Source: Brachionus rotundiformis (taxonomy: Eukaryota > Rotifera > Eurotatoria > Ploima > Brachionidae). From it: DNA of 64,000 nucleotides. The notes beneath the pieces were generated by a model. It was not told where the DNA came from. It made no database searches and saw nothing but the letters and a program-made list of their open reading frames with translations. This document shows, one piece after another, positions 56,815 through 64,000 of the stretch. A program made the translations under genes and the position numbers. The stretch lies in assembly GCA_016802295.1 (NCBI GenBank), contig JAESIW010000138.1, positions 4,329,097 through 4,393,096 of the forward strand. Direction: 5' to 3'. Positions within the stretch are counted from its first letter, which is position 1. Every line of letters begins with the position of its first letter.

Positions 56815-57790
56815 AAGGTATTCTGAATTTCAAAAACAAACAGAACAAAAATTCTTCCTTTTTTGATAAATTAAAATTTACTTAAAATAATACTGCAACA
56901 TAGTGCAAAATACTTTGTTGCATCTTTTATACCCAAAATAAAAACTTAATTTTCTTTTTTTTAAGGTAAAAAGATCAATAGTCAATTTAAGTCTTATTGA
57001 TGCTTTACTTTATGTCTTTTATCTACACTAGAAAAATTATTTTTGGTAAAAAAGATGCAACAAAGTATGTTATATTGCAGTTTTTATAATAATAAAAATA
57101 ATAATAATAATGATAATTGCTACTCTTATGCGTGAAGTCTGGATTAACCAGACTGTAAGCAATATTTTGGTCACTCAGTATGTAATCTAGTCTGTTTTTG
57201 AATAAGTCAATTGTTTTCGATTCTATTACCTCATTTGTCAGTTTGTTCAAATCGCTAACAACTCTGTTATTAAAAAAAGTATACCTTGATAAACAATTTT
57301 CTGTAAGTACCTTTCTTAGTCTGTATCGATTACCACTTGTATTATATGTACTTACACCATCCAAATGTTCGTTTCGTCAACTCCATTCATGAACTTGTAC
57401 ATTTGTATTAGATCACCGCGTCTCCTTGTTGTCGAAAGTGTTGTTAGGTTCAGTTTTTTGAGTCTTTCTGAACAGCTTAGCCCACTAAATCCTTTAATGT
57501 TTCGTGTAGCTCTTCTCTGTACTCTCTCAAGTATATCAATATCTTTCTTCAGGTATGGATTCCAAACTCAGACTACATATTCGAGATGGGATTTTTTTAA
57601 AATATAATTTATTTTAGTAAATTTTAATTTATTAAAAAGGGAAAAATTTTTGTTCTGTTCGTTTTTGAAATTCACAATACCGAAACATACTTTGTTGCAT
57701 CTTTTTTACCTAAAATAATTTTTCTGATGTGGATAAAAGACAAAAAGTAAAGTATCAATTGACTTTTGATTTTATTGATATGGACGGCCT
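56815..57790. repeat. Shuffled inverted repeats around a LINE tail
   Basis: Two blocks occur inverted on either side. Block A, with TTTCAAAAACAAACAGAAC at 56825-56885, has its complement at 57617-57682. Block B, with AAAAAAGATGCAACAAAGTA at 57000-57070, has its complement at 57686-57760. A third partial copy of B's complement is at 56905-56945. The order is A...B...A'B' rather than the A-B-B'-A' of a simple palindrome. Confidence 0.7.
57081..57610 (-). pseudogene. LINE tail remnant (RT C-terminal region)
   Basis: The minus strand reads VWNPYLKKDIDILERVQRRA and STTRRRGDLIQMYKFMNGVD in one frame (about 57590-57370), then after a frame change NRYRLRKVLTENCLSRYTFF and NNRVVSDLNKLTNEVIES to about 57160. 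The order matches the LINE tails at 46157 and 50110, but with a frameshift near 57365 and a changed linker. An AAT-rich tract at 57085-57112 is the 3' tail on this strand. It sits between the inverted repeats. Confidence 0.8.
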
Positions 57791-58092
57791 AAAATATGGG
57801 ATATCAGATAAATTTTAAAAAACTTAACTATTAGAAAGATACATTTTTAAGCTATTTTAAGATTGATTTACAAAATTAAGCAATTAAAAATCAAATCAAC
57901 TTAATTATTTTATTTAAATACAAATTTATGTAAAAACAAACAAATATTTCCAACAAAAAAAATATTCCCAAGAAAAAAAACCAAAAAAAAATAATCAAAT
58001 TTTCTCAGAAGAGGCAGTGATGTCCGTCTGTTAATTTTATAAACAGGAAGATCATTCTTAAAACCAAAACTTTTAATAGAAATTAAAAAAAT

Positions 58093-59079
58093 CTATAGAG
58101 AGGACGTAGAGGAACTTGATGTGTACGACGAGTTGTTTTCGCGTTTGGTGCCATTCGAAGGTCGTTCTCGATCGCGTCTTGACTCTTCCCGCTTATAGTC
58201 CCTAGATCTCGGAGGCGGCGACTCAACTCGTCTTCTGTGCACAGGCGATGCAGATCGCGATCTCGACCTAGACCTGTATCTCGGTCTCATTCGCTCCTCG
58301 GCCAAGTCTCGATGGTAACGACTAAAAAATTAAAAAATTAACATTTAATCTTAACACGGCACGTAATAATAATTTTTTATTTTTTTCTCTTTTTTATAGA
58401 AAATCGGCTCGACGTTTTAATCAGACGACGGCAGTCGAAACAAGTCCTAAATGAGTCGATCGGAGCCCTATTTAATAACAGTGAAAAAATACCTTGCAAT
58501 GTGCGGAGGGGGCGGCGGAGGAGGAGGGCCTCTGTAGTATGGATCAGGCGGAGGCGGCAAGTATCGTCCCCTGGGCGCGTACGGGTCACGGTCATACGGT
58601 GGAGGTGATCGGTAGTCGCGCGGGTGGTGGAAGGGCGGCGGCGGCAGCCTGGCGCCCCGGTGGTCATAGTCTGGATAGGGTCTGCCCCGCTCCGAGTATC
58701 TAGAGCGAGAGTCGCGATAAGGGCCGGGCGAGCGGCGGGAGTCCCTATCGCGGTATGAGTCGCGATAGTGCGGTGGAGGAGCGCCGCGCGGACCGTATCG
58801 TTCGCGCGCCTCCAGAGCCCTCAGCTTGCGCAGCGAAGGCTCGCCCTTGTTTGTCTTGGTGGTTGATATTTCCACTCTGATTCTGGAGCCTTTCCACAGG
58901 GTGTCGTTGAGACCGGCAATGGCCGCCTTGGCGTCACTTGTGTCCTCCATGTGAACAAAGCCAAAATCTTTCAAGATGTCGCATTCGGCCACTTTGCCGA
59001 ACTTTTCGAACAGCTCTTTCAGCTCCGAGTTGCGAGCCGCAGACGGTATGTTGCCTACATAGATTTTGACAGTCGACAT
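58093..59079 (-). CDS. RRM and RS-domain splicing-type protein (RBM4/RBM14-like RRM)
   Basis: Two minus-strand exons (58493-59079, 58093-58321) join in frame to 271 residues. A single N-terminal RRM has RNP2 KIYVGNIP and RNP1-like DFGFVHMED, with ELKELFEKFGKVAECDILKD; it is closest by eye to RRMs of RBM4/Lark and RBM14. A linker follows, then an Arg/Ser/Tyr/Asp/Pro-rich region with a run of prolines (RGPPPPPPPPHI) at the exon end. Exon 2 encodes an RS region (YRSRSRSRSASPVHRRR) and a Ser-rich tail. Likely nuclear, in pre-mRNA splicing or RNA binding. It is strongly G+C-richer than its surroundings. Reading through the 171-bp intron gives a short alternative C-terminus (RYFFTVIK), so intron retention would make a truncated protein lacking the RS tail. 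Confidence 0.9.
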
Positions 59080-59196
59080 TCTACAAACTTATATTCTATT
59101 TCAAAATGTCGAATTGTATTTTGTTTCTAGTTGGATTATATGGCTAAATGTGCGTTTATATATAGTTGATGATGAATAAGTATTTATATTTTTATA

Positions 59197-59218
59197 TATA
59201 AAGAGAGAGAGAGAGAGG
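59197..59218. repeat. (GA)n tract upstream of the RRM/RS gene
   Basis: About nine GA units, 120 bp upstream of the start codon. GA tracts can bind GAGA-type factors in animal promoters; function here is not shown. Confidence 0.7.
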
Positions 59219-59229
59219 AAAATATACAA

Positions 59230-60180
59230 CATAAAATATAATTCGTGTACAATAACAATAACAAGGCGTTTTTTTCAAGTTTTTTTTATTTCATGAAGAA
59301 TATTATAATTTTTAGCTTAGTTTTTGGGCTACCAGCCAATTGTAGATAAATAATTAAAAAATGACTTTCAAAAGCCAAAACTTAGTTAACATTCGAACAG
59401 TTTGTTTTTTGGGGTCTAGGTAATTGTGTGATCACGTGATGGCAACTAATTTTCTTCTCGTAACACATGGCCAAGGTCAGTCGCAAACAAATTCAAATTT
59501 ATTTAAGATAGACTACACTGTAAGCGATTGAGGTACAGAACAATGTACAAAAACTATGAAAAAAATAATTGTTCTAAAGTTCAGGATTAATTTTTTCGAA
59601 AAGAAAAAAAGTTAACATTTTTATTGATTTTTAAATATTGCTTTTAATGAAAAAAAGAAAATAAGAAAATGCTCCAAACTTAGTACTTTTTTGATTGAAA
59701 TTCTGGTACTACTTTAATGTACAATTGAATTCTATAAATTTGCTTATTTTGTTTATTTATGTAAAAATTAACAAACACTTTCAATTTTTCGAAACAATAG
59801 GTATTTAGGAATGGCAATTTTATATTTTGCATTAGTTTCATCATTATAAAGGTCAACCGGGAATAAATCATCTTAACTTTCAAAATCTACATACGAATAC
59901 AAACATTCAACTTCCTTAATCACAAAGCCTAAAGTATTTTATTCTTTATTATTCAATAACAAATAAAATAAACAATAAGTTTACAATTTAATAAATTTAT
60001 TTTCTAAATGAATAATAGAAAGTGGCCACTCTAAGTAGCCAAATGGTTACATACAGAAATAAAGGGAAAATACAAGAAACATAAAATGAAGTTTTAAATT
60101 AATATTAAAACAATTGTATATAAACTAAATATAAATAAAACTACAAATAGTGCCGTGCGCAAAGCGCAAAATAAGCAAAC
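59230..60180. other. AT-rich intergenic stretch
   Basis: No supported gene. Several short frames without protein-like composition. Confidence 0.5.
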
Positions 60181-60191
60181 AACTTCTAAAG

Positions 60192-60252
60192 GAATGGCAC
60201 TTACATCATTTAATCATGTTTTTAATTCATGATTAAATTAAGTGCTGTTATT
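60192..60252 (+). ncRNA. miRNA-like hairpin, miR-263/183-type seed
   Basis: GAATGGCACTTA (60192-60203) pairs with TAAGTGCTGTT (60239-60249) including two G-U pairs. After a 4-nt bulge (CATC) ATTTAATCATG pairs perfectly with CATGATTAAAT (60228-60238), leaving a 9-nt loop. The stem is about 22 bp. A 5' arm product starting AATGGCACT would carry AUGGCAC at positions 2-8, the seed of miR-263a and miR-183. The rest of the arm does not match those miRNAs, so this is a candidate only. Confidence 0.3.
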
Positions 60253-60259
60253 GATATTG

Positions 60260-61390
60260 ATGATGATGTAACTGTATACTGGTTTAGTTCACTACACTTG
60301 AAAGCCTAAACCAAATTTACAATTTTTAATAGTTTTAAAATCTTAAACAATAAAAAGAGTTTTTTCTTTTACTAAAACAATCGACTTAAGTTGAGAAAAA
60401 AATTATGTCGTCTAATTCATATCTTATCGAAATTGTAAAACCAAATAAATATAATTACGGCAGTTTCAAATACAACAGAAACAAAATAATAAAAGAAAAT
60501 TGAATTTACTTTTTTATTTAATTTTAATTTTTTTAAAATAAAGAAATTAGATACAAATTATTCTTTTTCTATTAATCTTTTTTAACTATTTACTTCTGAT
60601 TTTTAACAATTATACTTATAAAAACTCTTATTGCCAAAAATATTTATAGTTTTATGTCCATTTCATCTTTCAGTCATCAGATCAAATTTGATAACAAAAT
60701 TTTTAGATAATATGTATATTATTGTAAAAAGTTAAACGTTAGTTGTTCTGCTTTGTTAATTTAGTTAAACTAAATTGACCGTAGAATATTATCTATTATT
60801 ATTATTATTAAGTTAACAGAAAAATAAAAAAAATAGCAAAATGTTTAATGTTTAAACCAGTAATGCACAAAGTCGTAAAGTTCGGATTTTTTAAAAAACA
60901 AAAAATTCTAATTTTTTATTAAAATGATGAGGTTTTTTAATCAAATATTTTTTTAAATTCACATATATAAACAAGCTTAGTTTTTATATAAATCAGTAAC
61001 TTAAATCATAAATTTTATAATAAAGCTTTAAATATATAATACTGAGAAAATTAACCCTGTCAAAAGCGTTGAATTTTAAAGTTGCTGATGGCATTTGGTT
61101 ACTGGTTTCAACATTTGATCAAAGCGTCATCTTTTTAATAAAAAATTTGAATTGCTAGCATATTGATTTAAAAAAAACTTAAGTTGTTTGAAGTGACTTG
61201 CCTTTTATTAGACTTAAAATTAACTTTTTTATAAACCATAAAATGCCAAGTGTTAGTAGTATCTATAATGAGACAATACTTATCGCCCGATAGGCTCATA
61301 TTAAAACTAATCAATTTAGAAAATACACATCTGCAAAATATTGAAATTTAGATTAAGCATTTATTGGTTCAATTCTAGACAATAATTTCC
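60260..61390. other. AT-rich intergenic stretch
   Basis: No supported gene or repeat family. Only simple ATT-type runs (60797-60810) and A/T homopolymers. Confidence 0.5.
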
Positions 61391-61399
61391 CATGTCTGA

Positions 61400-61650
61400 A
61401 TTAATTATCTGATACAGGAACATATAAGCTACAAGTCATTCAAAACACAACTGTAAGATCTATTCTGAAACTTCCTCTTGAAGCTCCCTTCGAAGTATTG
61501 GTTTATGAAGTCAAAAATAAGCAAAATAAAGATAAAATCGAACACAGGTTAACCAAACTATTCTCCTAGAAATTACATCTCCACAGCACTAGCTAATTCT
61601 GTTCCTTTGACTGCTTCAATTAAAGATTTGTTTCGAATCCTACTCCTTTG
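61400..61650 (+). pseudogene. Second-type LINE remnant (RTE/BovB-like RT tail)
   Basis: The plus strand reads YKLQVIQNTTVRSILKLPLE followed by APFEVLVYEV, then after an indel IEHRLTKLFS and NSVPLTASIKDLFRIL. This resembles the LxxIQNRALRxILxLP segment at the end of a different class of LINE RT proteins than the RGDLIQMYK type elsewhere in the window. Stops break it. The next stretch, 61651-62700, shows no supported gene. Confidence 0.6.
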
Positions 61651-62726
61651 TGTTCTAAGTAGTTGGCTAATTTCACTTTTATTAATCATCTGAATTTTTA
61701 TGAGAAGCTTGATTATGTCTATGGTGCGACTTTAAAATGACTTGCACGCAAAAAAATAAAAGTTGCTGGCTTTGGACACAGGAAAATTGTAACGCGGTCT
61801 TATGGCTAATTGTTTTAAACATTGCTTTAATAGGTAGTTGGCATAATTTTAGCCTAATGGACACCGATATTGGAAGTTTACAAAAGAAATTTAAAACTCT
61901 TTTTAAAAAAATCTTTTTTTATCGATTTCAATATCTCAAATAAAGCTATAAATAAAATTTACTCGATGTAATAAATTAGATTAGAACTTTTTAAAGTGAT
62001 AGTAGTATTTTGTTTTTGCAAAAATAATTTAGCAGAATAAATCGAAAATAAACAAATATTTTTGGTGAAAAAAAGATGATAAATCGCTTTAAGACACTCA
62101 TTAGTTGGATTTAATCAATGGTTAAGTGAAGCATGCCACCAAAAGCTTTTGGAACTGAAAAACTCACATCTGATACATCATATTTTTCCACTGCTTTTGA
62201 GTTCTAGCCTATTTTGGAGAAATGACCATCTAAGGCTTGTGAGTAGTCTCTAAAGATTTCAAAATATTTTATTTATCAAAATATACTGTAATTTGATAAG
62301 CTTTATGTTACAAGATATCATTTAGAATATATTTTATGATGTTAATCAATATATCAGAAGTAATTAAATTCTTTTGGCAATTTGGTAATATATCTTGATT
62401 AGGATCTAGATGCCTAGATGCTGATGCAAGAGCCAGGAACTCTAAAAGGAACGATAACTAGAAATATAATATACAAAAAATAATAATAATCGAGTTATAG
62501 CTTTTACTCATTAACAAAACAAATATTTATTTTTTCACGTTAAAAATAAAAAACATTTTAGTTTGATTCAGACAGAAATTACCAAAAAATCAAATAATTG
62601 TTTATATATAAGAGCTATCTATCATATCATTGATTTTAATTAAAAATTATCTTCAAATAAAATTATACAGAATATTTTTTGTTTTTATTCTTAAAATAAT
62701 TTATTAAATGAAAATTATAAAGAAAA

Positions 62727-64000
62727 TTAAGCAAATTCGATGACAGCCAAAGACTTGTTCCATCCCAGTGATAACACAAAATGTTGTGAAGATGTGAAAA
62801 TCATAAATTCTGATCGATATTTTAATTGCCTAAAGTTTTGGTCAAAAATTAATTGGAAATTTTCCTCATCACAATTTATTTTATAGCCACATAAGCGACC
62901 ATTTTCACAATGGAAAAAGGCAAAAAAATTTTTATCTTCATAATCATTTATCAAACACATACTCAATACGGAATCAATTTGAATTGTATTGATTAATTTA
63001 AAATCGAAATTAAAAATAAGAACTTTTTCTTTCCAATCGATAATAATAATTCGATTTGGACCAACTCTGACACTCCAAGGATTTTTCACATCATTTTTCA
63101 TTTCATTAAAATAAAAATTTTTAAAAAAATCTCCATTTTTATAAAAAATATTTATAACACTTTTTCCCTGATCTAAAATATAACAAAGTCCATCATGATA
63201 ACAAATGTCTCTGGGACATTCGAATTCTTCATTTTGACCATCGGGTACTTGGCTAATTATTCGTCGTATTTTTGTCATATTTTGGTCAAATATAATCACT
63301 CGGTGCAATTCCATATCACATGCATACAAATTCTCATTTTCATATTCTGAACCAGTTAGGCTTTTGGAGCAAAAATTGGAGCAAATAGCATAATAGCTTT
63401 TAAATTTGTTTAAACGAAATTTGTCTCTTGAAATTATATCTATATCTGTGAGAGAATACGAATTGTACTTTGAGATTATTTTCACATCATTTGCAGCATA
63501 GTCAGTCATGGCAAGAGAGATTTTTTTCCCATCATAGATTTCAGCAAGACCACAAGAACTTTTTATAAAGCATTTCAAATCGACTGTGTTAACTACGGCC
63601 TGTAGGTCTAAACCTTTGCTGATAGTTAGGGTGCTAAAAGGGCCATGGAGAAAGCCGATTAGGGATCTTATTGATGTCCATTGAGACCAGACAATACTCT
63701 TGTCTTTGAGCCTTAAATTTACAGGGTTTATCTTAACAAATTGTCTTAAATAATTTAAATTTTGTTCGTATAATTTGCATTTTTCATTTATTAAAATGTG
63801 ATTTGAAATATTTTTATTCTCCAAGAGCAGGTTATTTAGCATTTCCTTTTTTTCCCTATTTGCCACTAGTTCTTTGCTCTTCCAATTATCTATTTGTTTG
63901 TCTAATTTGGCTGCTGAGTTGTCTAACCCGAGTTTAAAGGTTTCTACGCGAATTAATAAATCTTGCTTGATATTTTCACTTGCCAGGGTCAGCAAATTTT
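62727..64000 (-). CDS. NHL/TRIM-like protein, 3' part (runs off the window)
   Basis: Open from the window edge to a stop at 62727, at least 423 codons. The N-terminal part visible is helical and charged (DNSAAKLDKQIDNWKSKELV, REKKEMLNNLLLENKN), like the coiled coil between B-box and NHL domains of TRIM proteins. The C-terminal half has propeller-type repeats with NHL-like text: NLYACDMELHRVIIFDQNMT, FECPRDICYHDGLCYILDQG, KSVINIFYKNGDFFKNFY and PWSVRVGPNRIIIIDWKEKV. Any RING and B-box would lie beyond 64000. Many invertebrates have expanded families of such proteins, some E3 ligases, some RNA-binding. The annotated first Met is not a start: the frame continues upstream. No intron in the visible part. 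Confidence 0.75.
   Translation of the reverse strand, partial: NLLTLASENIKQDLLIRVETFKLGLDNSAAKLDKQIDNWKSKELVANREKKEMLNNLLLENKNISNHILINEKCKLYEQNLNYLRQFVKINPVNLRLKDKSIVWSQWTSIRSLIGFLHGPFSTLTISKGLDLQAVVNTVDLKCFIKSSCGLAEIYDGKKISLAMTDYAANDVKIISKYNSYSLTDIDIISRDKFRLNKFKSYYAICSNFCSKSLTGSEYENENLYACDMELHRVIIFDQNMTKIRRIISQVPDGQNEEFECPRDICYHDGLCYILDQGKSVINIFYKNGDFFKNFYFNEMKNDVKNPWSVRVGPNRIIIIDWKEKVLIFNFDFKLINTIQIDSVLSMCLINDYEDKNFFAFFHCENGRLCGYKINCDEENFQLIFDQNFRQLKYRSEFMIFTSSQHFVLSLGWNKSLAVIEFA

Noticed and set aside
58377..58667. 96-codon minus frame over the RRM/RS exon
   Set aside because: Alternate frame produced by Arg/Pro-rich codons; runs into the intron.
61632..61660. Possible tRNA T-loop (TTCGAATCC)
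   Set aside because: No acceptor stem, D-arm or anticodon arm could be folded around it; it lies in a LINE remnant.
1..64000. CRISPR arrays, operons or bacterial signals
   Set aside because: No regularly spaced repeats, no Shine-Dalgarno pattern, and introns throughout; the DNA is animal nuclear DNA.

Overview
The window is AT-rich nuclear DNA from an animal. Real genes have short GT-AG introns (often 45-75 bp), metazoan gene families (TRPV-like channel, DZANK1, DUSP15/22, MSL1-like PEHE protein, Yurt/EPB41L5 FERM protein, glycyl-tRNA synthetase, selenium-binding protein, RRM/RS splicing protein) and many decayed non-LTR retrotransposons and DNA transposons. Gene content, compact introns and a pair of single-exon receptors with long ectodomains suggest a small invertebrate, possibly a monogonont rotifer; that placement is inference. 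No tRNA, rRNA or CRISPR was seen.

Layout. 1-2.3 kb: dispersed repeat and a complete 1.2-kb Tc1/mariner-type element with ~330-bp inverted repeats. 2.36-6.95 kb (minus): TRPV-like channel whose 2-kb intron carries a retroelement scrap and a hAT-like MITE. 8.79-13.04 kb (minus): complete nine-exon DZANK1, with a perfect X-box (RFX site) 110 bp upstream. 13.2-15.7 kb: repeats and an RT remnant. 15.7-17.1 kb (minus): PEHE-domain MSL1-like gene. 19.4-20.1 kb (minus): DUSP15/22. 20-23.4 kb: nearly gene-free.

23.4-37.7 kb is a duplication-rich block. A 1,397-bp segment holding exons 4-8 of glycyl-tRNA synthetase occurs twice, 7,605 bp apart, apparently identical. Only the second copy belongs to a complete GARS gene (31.4-33.7 kb). 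Two clearly diverged paralogous seven-helix receptors (25.2-27.4 and 35.3-37.5 kb) with shared flanks lie beside them. The spaces are filled by repeats, an internally deleted LINE and a FLYWCH fragment sitting inside an RT remnant.

39.9-42.0 kb has small unrecognised exons on both strands and a Tc1 scrap. 42.6-44.6 kb (minus): intact single-exon Yurt/EPB41L5. Just upstream, a 169-bp copy of part of that gene sits between two 154-bp direct repeats that contain a long hairpin. 46-51.4 kb: LINE tails, one with a clean 23-bp target duplication, a broken copy of the selenium-binding-protein 3' end, and a piggyBac-like scrap. 53.7-55.1 kb (minus): intact selenium-binding protein/methanethiol oxidase. 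57-57.8 kb: LINE tail among shuffled inverted repeats. 58.1-59.1 kb (minus): RRM/RS protein. 60.2 kb: a miRNA-like hairpin. 62.7 kb to the end: 3' part of an NHL/TRIM-like gene that runs off the window.

Most confident genes are on the minus strand and look like independently transcribed housekeeping or signalling genes; nothing suggests an operon. Exon limits were read by eye from splice signals and from reading-frame continuity.
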